Source of the DNA: JARBUG01 sp035628915
GTDB lineage: Bacteria > Bacillota > Sulfobacillia > Symbiobacteriales > Symbiobacteriaceae
Length of the DNA stretch: 64,000 nucleotides
Reading direction: 5' to 3'
NCBI GenBank assembly: GCA_035628915.1
Contig: DASPIW010000012.1
Location: 124,001 to 188,000, forward strand
The translations under genes were made by a program, and so were the position numbers. Shown piece by piece: positions 1-7,741 of this stretch. The notes below the pieces were generated by a model, which did no database searches, was not told the DNA's origin, and saw only the letters and a program-made list of their open reading frames with translations. Positions within the stretch are counted from its first letter, which is position 1. Every line of letters starts with the position of its first letter.

Positions 1-1
1 G

Positions 2-1222
2 GGGCTCGCTGCCCTGCGAATCCAGGCGCTCAAGGCCCGCTCGCGGGAGCAGAAGCTGACAGCCGACTTCGCCCGGCTGCATGATCTGGTGGAGTGGAAA
101 TCAGACGAGTCCTTCTCCTCCGCCCTCCTTGAGCGGCTGGCCGGACACCTGCAGGCGGCTGCCGGGGCCGGCGCTTACATTACGTACTGCGTGGGGCCGG
201 ACGGACAGTTGGCGCCAGGTCCATGCCGTGCACCCACGTCCGACATGGAGTCGGCCCTCTCCGCCCTGCCGCCGGACCAGACCCCGGCCGGGCAGACCCT
301 TGCCGGAACGCTTGTGTGCGGATTCGGCCCGCAGAACCTGACGGCAGGCCGGAGCGGTCCCCTGCAAGCCATGAACGTGAGTGGGTGCGTTGGCGTACCC
401 ATTACCCGGGGTGACGGTGCCGCAATTGCCGTGGTCCTGCTGCTTTACATCGGGTCGGCCCGTGCCCTGCCCGGCCCGGATCTCCTGGCCCTTTGCGAGA
501 CGTACGCCCGGTACGCCGGGATTACCATCCACAACCTTGAACTCTACGCGACAACCGTGCGGCAATCCAACCAGCTGCGGCAACTGCTCGGCCGGGTAGT
601 CGAGGCGCAGGAAGCAGAACGGAGGCGCATCGCCCTTGACCTGCACGACTGGGTGGTGCAGGGCCTGGCCGCCCCGTCGTTCCAACTGCAGGTCGCCGAG
701 CGTTTGCTTCATCCAGCCGACGTGCGTGTCCGGGCAGAACTCGAGTCGGCCCGCGACCTGTTGAGCGCCGCCGGCGACGAATTGCGCCGGATCATGAAAG
801 GCCTCCGGCCATATCTGTTGGATGAACTGGGCCTCTTCCGGACCGTTGAGGCGTATGCCGACGACTGGAGCCGGAGCCATCACGTGGGGTGCACCATCCG
901 CATGGGTTCGGAGGAAGTACTGCCCCGTGGCAGCGAGGAAGGCCTCGCGGGATTCCGCATCATTCAGGAAGCGCTCAATAATGTCGCCAAACATGCCAAG
1001 GCCACGCACGTGGAGATCACGATGACCCGGGTCGGCAATGCGGTGGAGATCCGGATTCAGGATAATGGCCAGGGTCTTCAGCGGTCTGAGACCGGCGGGC
1101 AGGATCACTTTGGACTGCTCGGCATGCACGAACGTGCCGCTTCGGTAGGTGGTGCTGTGGTAATAACGGGCTCACCCGGTGGAGGATGTCTGGTGGTGTG
1201 TAGAATCCCCGTTCGTATATAG
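2..1222 (+). CDS. Sensor histidine kinase, NarL/DegS type (5' end outside window)
   Basis: The reading frame is open to the left edge of the window, so the N terminus is missing; an internal GTG at 89 is not needed as a start. The visible protein has a GAF-like sensory region (about nt 110-560), a coiled helix, then a HisKA_3 dimerisation domain with the phospho-acceptor motif RRRIALDLHD near nt 625-650. A HATPase_c domain follows, with an N-box like EALNNVAKHAKA and G-boxes IQDNGQGL and GLLGMHERAAS. Such kinases autophosphorylate on His and pass the phosphate to LuxR-type response regulators; none is in the window and the partner may lie upstream. The segment after the His, WVVQGLAAPS, departs slightly from the usual dxvgQ.L pattern. 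The signal is unknown. Confidence 0.9.
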   Translation, partial: GLAALRIQALKARSREQKLTADFARLHDLVEWKSDESFSSALLERLAGHLQAAAGAGAYITYCVGPDGQLAPGPCRAPTSDMESALSALPPDQTPAGQTLAGTLVCGFGPQNLTAGRSGPLQAMNVSGCVGVPITRGDGAAIAVVLLLYIGSARALPGPDLLALCETYARYAGITIHNLELYATTVRQSNQLRQLLGRVVEAQEAERRRIALDLHDWVVQGLAAPSFQLQVAERLLHPADVRVRAELESARDLLSAAGDELRRIMKGLRPYLLDELGLFRTVEAYADDWSRSHHVGCTIRMGSEEVLPRGSEEGLAGFRIIQEALNNVAKHAKATHVEITMTRVGNAVEIRIQDNGQGLQRSETGGQDHFGLLGMHERAASVGGAVVITGSPGGGCLVVCRIPVRI

Positions 1223-1229
1223 TCTGAAG

Positions 1230-1270
1230 AGCCAGGTGCCAGTCCCGGAGTGGACAAGCCCCTGGCTTTT
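1230..1270 (+). terminator. Hairpin terminator after the histidine kinase gene
   Basis: AGCCAGG at 1230-1236 pairs with CCTGGC(T) at 1261-1267 and is followed by TTTTCTG. It lies just after the kinase stop codon. The loop is long (about 24 nt), so it is a moderate call. Confidence 0.55.
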
Positions 1271-1421
1271 CTGTGACACAATCCTGGCAGAACAATTGGC
1301 AGCCACGGGCGTATGGCTCTGATACATTTTTCGCTAACATGCAAAATGTGTAATTCTGCGCGAACAATGTGGTCAGGAAGCACCTGTTTCATGGCAAGAA
1401 TCAGGAAAGGGTGTCAGACAG

Positions 1422-3278
1422 ATGCGTTTGACCATCGGTAGAAAAGTTGCCGGCGGTTTCTTGGTCGTGATTGCGCTGTTGGGCATTGTAACCGTCGCGA
1501 GCGCCGTGATCACCAGGCAGACGATCGATACCTACGAGGACGTGGTGGACCGCCTTGACGTCGTCGTGCGTGAAACGCAGATGCTGCGTGCTGATGCACA
1601 GAGTCAGGGACGGATTGTCGCGGTCTATCTGCTGACACAGAACAGGCAGTATGTCAGCGATTTCGCCCAATTGAAGGCACAGACCACAAACCGGATGGAA
1701 TCCGTCGGGGAGATGCTGCGAACGGAACAGGGAAAGGCGCTGCTTGCCGACGCCAGCCGATATCAGGATGCGTATGCACAGGAAGCCGATCGGGCCTTTG
1801 CCCGGCAGCAGCTCACTCAGGATGAAGCCCTGGAGGCCGTACGCATCCTGGCCCCCATTCGTGAGAGCCTGGTCAAGTCGCTGGACGAGCTGTCCGCCCT
1901 GGCCGCGCAACTCGCGCAGGATGCCGCCCACGAGGCGCAGGATGTGGCGGCGCGGGGCACCCGCACCAGCCTGATCGTTTCCGTAGTTGCTGCGCTCTTT
2001 GCCGCCATGATTGGCGTGGCCATCACCCGTGGGGTTGTTGGCCCGATCGGTATTCTGCACAAGCAGGTGGCGGAGCTGGCAGCCGGCGGCGGCGACCTTA
2101 CCAAAGAGCTCAAAGCGACCGCCCGTGATGAGATCGGTGATCTGGTGACAGTGTTTAACGGCTTCCTCAGTTCACTGCGCAGCCTTCTGCTGCAGGTCCG
2201 GGAATCCACCGTTACGGTAGCGACTTCCGCTGAGCAGTTGGGTGGGGCGACCCAACAACTTGCCCAGGTATCAGAAGAGATTGCAACGTCGACCGGCGCC
2301 CTGGCAGAGGGCTCCACCCGACAATCTGACGCCGTGCGCAGTTCCGCGGAGGTCGTTTCGGAGCTCCGCAGCGCCATCGGGCAGATCGCTGGGGGCGCAC
2401 AGGACCAAGCACGCAGCGCGCAGGATATGGCCGGCCTCGTCACCAAGATGGTTGAAGAGATCGAAGCGATGGCCGCAACGGCAGGGAGCGTCGCCCACTC
2501 TTCGGAGCAGGCGACCGTACGGGCCCATAACGGCGCCAAAGTGGCGGAACGCAGCGTCGCCGGGATGCATCGGGTCCGCGAAACCGTACTCGCTTCGGCA
2601 GAGCAGATCAAGGAACTGGGCCAACTATCTCTGCAGATTGGCCACATTACCGAGACCATTACAGAGATTGCAGAACAGACCAACCTCCTGGCCCTGAACG
2701 CAGCAATTGAGGCGGCACGTGCGGGCGACCACGGGCGAGGGTTTGCTGTAGTGGCAGATGAAGTGCGAAAGCTGGCAGAGCGGGCCGGCCACTCCACCCA
2801 GGAGATCGCTGATCTGGTCGAACGGATTCAAACAAGCACCGGACAGGCGGTAGCCGTCATGGAAAAGGGCACCGCCGAAGTGGAGGAAGGATCGCGCCTG
2901 ACCGCCGGCGCCGGAGCGGCCTTTACAGAGATCCTCAGCATGATGGAGCAGACATCACGGGAGGTCGCACTCATTCGCAAAGGCGCGGAAGGCCTGGCCG
3001 TTTCGAGCCGCGATGTTGCCCACATGGTTGATTCGGTCGCCGCAATCACAGAGGAGAGTACGGCGGCCACTGAGCAGATGGCGGCGGGCTCAGACGAAGT
3101 GGATCGGTCCGTTCATGAGATTCTTGCCATCTCCCAATCGAACGCTTCGCAGGTCGAAGGCGTTGCCAGTGCGGTAGAAGAGATGAACGCATCCGCCGAA
3201 GAGATGGCCGCCTCAGCGCAATTGCTCTCTGACACCGCCAGGGAGCTTCGGGCTACCGTAGACCGCTTCACGTTGTAA
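1422..3278 (+). CDS. Methyl-accepting chemotaxis protein
   Basis: A 618-residue transmembrane chemoreceptor. TM1 spans about residues 10-32, a roughly 150-residue periplasmic-type four-helix-bundle sensor region follows, TM2 spans about 181-205, then come a HAMP linker and a long cytoplasmic methyl-accepting coiled coil. The signalling tip EQTNLLALNAAIEAARAG and the following GFAVVADEVRKLAERA are nearly canonical. It would modulate CheA/CheW; no che genes are in the window. The C terminus (VDRFTL) lacks a CheR-tethering pentapeptide. The ATG is preceded by AGGAAAGG. The gene is monocistronic, flanked by a terminator on each side. The ligand cannot be read from the sequence. Confidence 0.97.
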   Translation: MRLTIGRKVAGGFLVVIALLGIVTVASAVITRQTIDTYEDVVDRLDVVVRETQMLRADAQSQGRIVAVYLLTQNRQYVSDFAQLKAQTTNRMESVGEMLRTEQGKALLADASRYQDAYAQEADRAFARQQLTQDEALEAVRILAPIRESLVKSLDELSALAAQLAQDAAHEAQDVAARGTRTSLIVSVVAALFAAMIGVAITRGVVGPIGILHKQVAELAAGGGDLTKELKATARDEIGDLVTVFNGFLSSLRSLLLQVRESTVTVATSAEQLGGATQQLAQVSEEIATSTGALAEGSTRQSDAVRSSAEVVSELRSAIGQIAGGAQDQARSAQDMAGLVTKMVEEIEAMAATAGSVAHSSEQATVRAHNGAKVAERSVAGMHRVRETVLASAEQIKELGQLSLQIGHITETITEIAEQTNLLALNAAIEAARAGDHGRGFAVVADEVRKLAERAGHSTQEIADLVERIQTSTGQAVAVMEKGTAEVEEGSRLTAGAGAAFTEILSMMEQTSREVALIRKGAEGLAVSSRDVAHMVDSVAAITEESTAATEQMAAGSDEVDRSVHEILAISQSNASQVEGVASAVEEMNASAEEMAASAQLLSDTARELRATVDRFTL

Positions 3279-3293
3279 AGCGATGCGATCCTG

Positions 3294-3340
3294 AAAAAAG
3301 CGCCGGTCCACCGCAACTCGGGTGGCCGGCGTTTCAGTTT
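3294..3340. terminator. Bidirectional terminator between the MCP gene and sdaAA
   Basis: GCGCCGGTCCACC (3300-3312) pairs with GGTGGCCGGCG (3321-3331) with one bulged T. An A run precedes it and a T-rich run (TTTCAGTTT) follows, so it can serve the convergent genes on both strands. Confidence 0.85.
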
Positions 3341-3365
3341 ACTCTTGTGCGCTCCGGCCAGGCCC

Positions 3366-4268
3366 CTAGTCGAGCCCCCAGCGGTCGCCTGACCCCTGCA
3401 TTTTGCAGGCAACCCGTTGACCGGTGGGCGTTGCGGCCAGACCCCCCTGCGCCGTCTCCCGCAGCGTTTCCGGCAGGGTCCGCCCAATCTGGCCCATCGT
3501 CTCAATGACTTCATCGATCGGAATGACGCTCTGCACCCCCGCCATGGCCATGTCGGCGGCAACCAGTGCTGAAGCCGCGTACATCCCGTTCCGCTTGACG
3601 CATGGGACTTCCACAAGTCCGGCCACGGGGTCGCAAACCAACCCGAGGGCGCTCTTAAGGACAATAGCTGCGGCGTCAGCTGCCTGGCGCGGAGTTCCGC
3701 CTGCCAGTTCGACGGCCGCCGCCGCCGCCATGGCAGCAGCAGAACCGACTTCCGCCTGGCAGCCCCCTTCGGCCCCGGAAACGGAAGCGTTCCGGGCGAC
3801 GACGGCGCCCACGGCTCCTGCCGCCAGCAGTGCGAGAGCCATCTCCCGGTCGCCGGCGCCTGCCGCTTCGCCGGCGGTGACGACGACCGCCGGCAGAACG
3901 CCTGACGCACCTGCCGTCGGCGCCGCTACGATGCAGCCCATGCAGGCATTTACCTCGGAAACGGCCAGCGCCCTGGCGACGGCGGTCTGGATCCGGCTAC
4001 CGGTGACCGCCTTGGGCGCCCGCGCCATCACCCGGGCCGCGTCGCCCCCGACCATTTCGCTCATGGACCGCTGATCGCCTTGCAGCCCGCGCTCAATCGC
4101 CGCCTTCATCACCTGAAGGCGGGAAACCATCTCCTTGAGCACCGCTTCCTCATCCATTCCGGCAAACTCGGCCTGGCTTTTCAGGGCAAGCCGGCCCAGC
4201 GTGGTCTCCTGCGCTTCCGCCGTCGCCACCAAAGCCGCGACGGTCATCCGTGTCCGCACCACGTTCAT
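3366..4268 (-). CDS. sdaAA: L-serine dehydratase, iron-sulfur type, alpha subunit
   Basis: Catalytic subunit of the two-gene L-serine ammonia-lyase (L-serine to pyruvate and ammonia) typical of Gram-positive bacteria. The 300-residue length is usual for the family. Conserved cysteines that ligate the [4Fe-4S] cluster are visible in ACMGCIVAAPTAGASG, SGAEGGCQAEVGSAAAMA and LVCDPVAGLVEVPCVKRNGM. The protein ends in CKMQGSGDRWGLD, close to the family's usual tail. The ATG is preceded by GGCGAGGGG. It lies 17 nt downstream of sdaAB and is surely cotranscribed, giving a heterodimeric enzyme. The cluster makes the enzyme oxygen sensitive, which fits a low-oxygen lifestyle. Confidence 0.97.
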   Translation of the reverse strand: MNVVRTRMTVAALVATAEAQETTLGRLALKSQAEFAGMDEEAVLKEMVSRLQVMKAAIERGLQGDQRSMSEMVGGDAARVMARAPKAVTGSRIQTAVARALAVSEVNACMGCIVAAPTAGASGVLPAVVVTAGEAAGAGDREMALALLAAGAVGAVVARNASVSGAEGGCQAEVGSAAAMAAAAAVELAGGTPRQAADAAAIVLKSALGLVCDPVAGLVEVPCVKRNGMYAASALVAADMAMAGVQSVIPIDEVIETMGQIGRTLPETLRETAQGGLAATPTGQRVACKMQGSGDRWGLD

Positions 4269-4285
4269 CCCCTCGCCTTGCCGTG

Positions 4286-4945
4286 CTAGAGACGGTCAAT
4301 TCGACGCGTCCAGACCACTTCGGTCAGAATTTCGAGTTCCTTGCGCACTTTCTCGGGTGGGGCGTTGTCAAGTTCCAGCGTGGCCATGGCCTCGCCGCCC
4401 CGCATGCGGCGGGCGACACGCATGGTCGCGATGTTCAGCCCGAATGAGGCAAGCCGGCCCGTGATGGCGGCGAGGGCGCCCGGCCGGTCCCGGTGCGAGA
4501 CCAACAGTGTATGGTAAAGCCCCTGAAGCTCCACGGGCCATCCGTCAAGCTCGGTCAACACAACGGCGCCGCCGCCCACGGAACTGCCCTGTACCTCGCA
4601 GTGCTCGCCCGCCGGCCCATCCAGAAGGAAACGGGCCGTGTTGGGATGTGCCCGTCCCAGGTCAGCCTTCACGAATTCCACGGCAAGGCCAGCCTGTCTG
4701 GCGTGCGCCCCTACGTCCAGCAGCCGCGGATCATCGGTGGCCCAGCCCAGCAGACCGGCGGCCAGTCCGCGGTCTGTGCCGTGGCCCCGACCCGTGTCGG
4801 CGAAGGAGCCGTGCAGGATGATCGTGGCCTTTGCGGGTGCAAAGCCGGCGGCAGCGCGCGCCAGGTGGCCCAGGCGAATCGCCCCGGCCGTGTGGGAGCT
4901 GGAGGGCCCGACCATGACGGGGCCGATGACGTCGAACAAATTCAT
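4286..4945 (-). CDS. sdaAB: L-serine dehydratase, iron-sulfur type, beta subunit
   Basis: Partner of SdaAA, 219 residues. The N terminus MNLFDVIGPVMVGPSSSHTAGA is the family signature around the SSSHT motif. The C-terminal about 75 residues form an ACT domain (YHTLLVSHRDRPGALAAIT...GLNIATMRVAR), normally a serine-binding regulatory module. I place the start at the ATG at 4945, preceded by TTTGGAGCCC, rather than three codons upstream. It is the first gene of the sdaAB-sdaAA operon. Confidence 0.97.
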   Translation of the reverse strand: MNLFDVIGPVMVGPSSSHTAGAIRLGHLARAAAGFAPAKATIILHGSFADTGRGHGTDRGLAAGLLGWATDDPRLLDVGAHARQAGLAVEFVKADLGRAHPNTARFLLDGPAGEHCEVQGSSVGGGAVVLTELDGWPVELQGLYHTLLVSHRDRPGALAAITGRLASFGLNIATMRVARRMRGGEAMATLELDNAPPEKVRKELEILTEVVWTRRIDRL

Positions 4946-5031
4946 GGGCTCCAAACCGTTCCCCTCCGCGTGGTTTCTACCTCGCTATCTTACCAGCCCC
5001 AAAACTCTGTGTGTATACTACCCGCAACAAA

Positions 5032-5060
5032 AGACCCCGTTCTGCTTGAGAACGGGGTCT
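5032..5060 (-). terminator. Terminator of the zinc-ribbon membrane protein gene
   Basis: A perfect 12-bp stem, AGACCCCGTTCT with AGAACGGGGTCT, has a 5-nt loop. On the minus strand it is followed by TTTTGTTG, just past the stop codon of the gene starting at 5556. Confidence 0.9.
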
Positions 5061-5070
5061 GGCGGCTTGA

Positions 5071-5556
5071 TCAGGCGCTGTACTTCTCCGCGAGGTCACC
5101 GACAAACGGCAGCTTGTACTTCTCGTTGTTATAGGCTTTAAACATCAGGAAGAGCGCAAGGCCGAGCTCACCGACCCAGAGCAACGTGTTAAGCAAGCTG
5201 GCCACGGCCCAAAGCCGCCAGCTGATGGCGAAGATCAGCCGGAAGAGCAGATACTGGGCAATCTGGAGCGGGAGGAAGACGATGACCGACTGTACAGCAT
5301 GGAACCGAACGAACGGGTTCTTTTCAACAAAATAGAAGATGAGGCCTGTCAACCAACCCAACACATAGCACAAGAGGCCGGCGGTGTTCGGTTGCAGTCC
5401 GGTCTGCGTGCCATAATTGTTCATGACCGGAGCAGGTCCGGCCATGGGCGCTGGTGCCGGCCCGGTCATGGGGGCGGCAGCATTGGTGGCCCCGCAGTTG
5501 GGACAGAAGCGGGCTTCGGCTGCAAGTTCCTTGCCGCAATTGGGACAGAAGGCCAT
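5071..5556 (-). CDS. Zinc-ribbon membrane protein, DUF4870-like
   Basis: A 161-residue protein. Residues 1-25 form a zinc ribbon with two CPNCG knuckles (FCPNCGKE, FCPNCGAT). A Pro/Ala/Met-rich linker follows, then a DUF4870-like membrane domain with three hydrophobic segments and the motif EKNPFVRFHAVQS between the first two. The start is the ATG at 5556, behind a clear GAGGAGG. Family members are small membrane proteins of unknown biochemical role. It stands alone with its own terminator. Confidence 0.85.
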   Translation of the reverse strand: MAFCPNCGKELAAEARFCPNCGATNAAAPMTGPAPAPMAGPAPVMNNYGTQTGLQPNTAGLLCYVLGWLTGLIFYFVEKNPFVRFHAVQSVIVFLPLQIAQYLLFRLIFAISWRLWAVASLLNTLLWVGELGLALFLMFKAYNNEKYKLPFVGDLAEKYSA

Positions 5557-5792
5557 GGATACTCCTCCTCTTACCCATCGAGATTTGCTCGCCACCCCAA
5601 GTGTAGCACTTGCCGATTAAAGTCGGGTCAAATTATTCTCAAAACATGAGGACGACTGTCCAGGTGGCGCACCGTGGACGCATGATCGACCCTGATCATC
5701 CGATCGGTGCACAGGTAGCAGCATCCTATATTTGTAGGCAAGCAAGAATAGTCGGTTATATGGACGGTGTCCATCGACGAGGAGGTAAGGCT

Positions 5793-6107
5793 GTGTTCGT
5801 TGCCACAATCCTGTATAAGGCCGGGATCAACGTGGAGTATTATCTGACGAGGCACGTTCCTCGGTCCGAGGAACTGATGGTCCCCTTCGGCGTGATTCGC
5901 TCTGAGGTGCGCCGGTTTGCGCCCGGGCCTGATGGAACGCCGCCGGAGTTTGAGATCATGAGCACCCTGTACTTCGAGTCGGCCGAGGCGTTTGCTGCCT
6001 GCATGCAGGCCCCTTTCATGGCCGAACTGACCGCTGATGTAAAGAACTTCTATGACGGAGAGCCACTCATTCTCGTCGGGGGCGTAGTCCACAACCCTAC
6101 ATACTAG
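5793..6107 (+). CDS. EthD family protein
   Basis: The GTG at 5793 follows GGAGG and gives 104 residues, the usual size of a single EthD/dimeric alpha-beta barrel domain. The pattern VATILYKAGINVEYYLTRHVPRSEELMVPFG, with YFESAEAFAACMQAP later, matches the EthD layout of a first strand, a Y-x-x-x-H helix and a conserved E-A-x-A-F segment. Family members are dimeric barrels, some linked to redox or ether-degrading operons; here no partner gene indicates a substrate. A longer frame starting near 5610 has no ribosome binding site. Confidence 0.8.
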   Translation: MFVATILYKAGINVEYYLTRHVPRSEELMVPFGVIRSEVRRFAPGPDGTPPEFEIMSTLYFESAEAFAACMQAPFMAELTADVKNFYDGEPLILVGGVVHNPTY

Positions 6108-6109
6108 AA

Positions 6110-6146
6110 AAACGGCCCACTCTTCTCTGCCGAAGAGGGGGCCGTT
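6110..6146 (+). terminator. Terminator of the EthD gene
   Basis: AACGGCCCACTCTTC pairs with GAAGAGGGGGCCGTT with one mismatch around a TCTGCC loop. It starts 3 nt after the EthD stop codon and is followed by GGTCTTACTTCT. Confidence 0.8.
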
Positions 6147-6280
6147 GGTCTTACTTCTCCGTCCAGGAGATGGCTCATCCACAGTAACGCCCATCGCCTT
6201 CTCGATGGAAATATGACGAAAAGCGGGCTTTAGGGACTTCCGCAGAAATCCCCAAAACCCCGCTTCTCTCATGTTTCCAG

Positions 6281-6367
6281 TGGTGCGAGAGAGGAGACTC
6301 GAACTCCTACGCCTGTCGGCACAAGATCCTAAGTCTGTGCGTCCTCTGCCAGTTCCGCCAAACCCTT
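6281..6367 (-). pseudogene. Degenerate tRNA-Leu (anticodon UAG), possible attachment-site remnant
   Basis: The reverse strand shows a leucine-type D arm (TGGCGGAACTGGCAGA), an anticodon loop CTTAGGA giving UAG and a long variable arm (GCC GACA GGC). It also has a perfect T arm (AGGAG TTCGAGT CTCCT), then CTCTCGC, A and an encoded CCA ending at 6281. The 5' acceptor strand should read GCGAGAG, but the seven bases there (6361-6367) do not pair. The anticodon stem is also mismatched or bulged, and the D arm seems to carry extra bases. I read it as a non-functional copy whose 3' part is conserved, as left by an element that integrated at a tRNA-Leu gene. Confidence 0.65.
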
Positions 6368-6535
6368 GTCCAGGAGCCTCCAGCTAGACCCTGCGCCCCA
6401 GCGCCTCAACAGCAGATGGCCTCAATCGGCGAGAATTGTGAAGCCTGTAGCGACACGATAACATAAGGCGATACGGACCCGCAAGTCCGGCGTTCAGATC
6501 CTGCTAGTGTCCACCAAGCTTGGTGCTCGCTTGTC

Positions 6536-6636
6536 GAATTGTATCGATCGAATTATCGGGAGCAGCGCGTGACAATTCGCCTCATCTCATATAGAATTGT
6601 ATCGAGATCGACCCAGTTATTTGAGCGATACAATTC
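6536..6636 (+). promoter_or_regulatory. Promoter and doubled inverted-repeat operator of the Fic gene
   Basis: GAATTGT...ACAATTC occurs twice with the same 29-nt spacing (6536-6542/6572-6578 and 6594-6600/6630-6636), the two copies offset by 58 bp. The left arms share the longer GAATTGTATCGA. A promoter fits between them: GTGACA at 6569-6574, 17 nt, TAGAAT at 6592-6597. The repeat arms overlap both boxes, and the last arm abuts the ribosome binding site GAGGAGG (6637-6643). This is a good layout for autorepression. Confidence 0.6.
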
Positions 6637-6651
6637 GAGGAGGCGATATTC

Positions 6652-7686
6652 GTGCCAGCAGGACGCCCCTCGCTTCAGCAGATCCTGCAACGACTCTCCG
6701 ACACAAACGAGTCCCTGAAGCAACAACTTGGGGGATTGCCTACATCCGTTCAGGCCAACGGGATATGGAGGGACATCTGGTTAGAAGAGACCCATCACTC
6801 AACAGCCCTCGAAGGGAACACACTGACCCCCCGGGAGCTCTTCGAGTTGGTGGAGCATGGTCTGGCGACAGGCTCCAAGGACCTCGTGTACTACCTGGAA
6901 GTCCAGGGCTATGCACAAGCAGCTACGTGGGTCTACGAGCAGGCGGTAGAGGACTCCAAGGCGAGTCACGCCCCGTGGACCATCCTCACCATGGGGCACA
7001 TCCGGCAGATCCACAATGAGCTAGTGGGCCCCGTCTGGACCGTTCGCCCGCCGGCAGGCGCCGGCCGACCAGGAGAATGGCGACGGGGGTCCGTGACCAT
7101 TACCGGCTCACCTATTAAGCCGCCTCCCCCTGGTCTGGTAGAGAGTCGAATGGACGAGTGGCTGCAGGCGGTGAACGCCGGCCCACAGCCCGGTCAGCAC
7201 GCGGTTGAGTGGGCGGCAGTGCTGCACGCAGATTTTGAGGCCATTCATCCCTTTCCCGATGGGAATGGGCGCACGGGCCGCCTGCTCATGAACTACCTCT
7301 TGATCCTTGCTGGATACCCGCCGGCGATCATCTACAAGAACCAGCGGAGTCGATACATCAGCGCCCTGCAGCGAGCGCAGGTGCAGAAGGACTATCGTGG
7401 GCTGGTCGAGCTGGTAGCCCGAGCAGTGTTGGACAACCTGAATCGACTTCTTCTGCCGACGCTAGCCACCGAGGAGACGTATCTTCCGCTCAGCGCCTTG
7501 GCTGAGGGAACACCTTACACCCCCAGCTATCTTCGGAAACTGGCAGACCAGGGTAAGCTAAAGGCGTTCAAACAGAGTGGCCAGTGGGTAAGCACGCGAC
7601 GAGATGTCGAGGCCTACATGGAGAGCAAGAGTTCCCGGGGACGGAAACCCGTGGCTCCTCAAGAATCAAGCGCCGACGATCAGTAA
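6652..7686 (+). CDS. Fic family protein (putative AMP transferase) with C-terminal HTH
   Basis: The GTG at 6652 follows GAGGAGG and gives 344 residues. The Fic active-site motif HPFPDGNGRTGR is complete at about 199-210. It transfers AMP or another nucleotide phosphate from a nucleotide to a protein hydroxyl. An inhibitory-helix motif STALEGN at about 50-56 fits the (S/T)xxxE(G/N) consensus, so the enzyme is probably self-inhibited. The C terminus (about 280-330: LSALAEGTPYTPSYLRKLADQGKL) looks like a DNA-binding helix-turn-helix, so the protein could bind the repeats upstream. It is a single-gene unit between a promoter region and a terminator. The target is unknown; toxin, defence or regulatory roles all occur in the family. 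Confidence 0.93.
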   Translation: MPAGRPSLQQILQRLSDTNESLKQQLGGLPTSVQANGIWRDIWLEETHHSTALEGNTLTPRELFELVEHGLATGSKDLVYYLEVQGYAQAATWVYEQAVEDSKASHAPWTILTMGHIRQIHNELVGPVWTVRPPAGAGRPGEWRRGSVTITGSPIKPPPPGLVESRMDEWLQAVNAGPQPGQHAVEWAAVLHADFEAIHPFPDGNGRTGRLLMNYLLILAGYPPAIIYKNQRSRYISALQRAQVQKDYRGLVELVARAVLDNLNRLLLPTLATEETYLPLSALAEGTPYTPSYLRKLADQGKLKAFKQSGQWVSTRRDVEAYMESKSSRGRKPVAPQESSADDQ

Positions 7687-7693
7687 TAGAGCG

Positions 7694-7735
7694 GGGTAAG
7701 GCACCTCCTACGTGGGAGAGCCTTACCCTTTCGCA
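7694..7735. terminator. Bidirectional terminator between the Fic and primase-helicase genes
   Basis: GGGTAAGGC (7694-7702) pairs with GCCTTACCC (7720-7728), with a partly paired inner stem. It is followed by TTTCGC and lies between two convergent stop codons. Confidence 0.8.
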
Positions 7736-7741
7736 TTATCG

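Noticed and set aside
101..1129. Long minus-strand frame opposite the histidine kinase
   Set aside because: Antisense shadow of a clear kinase; no ribosome binding site or motif.
1817..2797. 326-codon minus-strand frame within the chemoreceptor gene
   Set aside because: Ser/Ala/Thr-rich antisense translation of the MCP coiled coil.
3113..3910. 265-codon minus-strand frame across the MCP end and sdaAA
   Set aside because: Runs through a terminator and overlaps sdaAA out of frame.
6281..6367. Functional tRNA-Leu
   Set aside because: The 5' acceptor strand does not pair with the 3' strand and the anticodon stem is broken.
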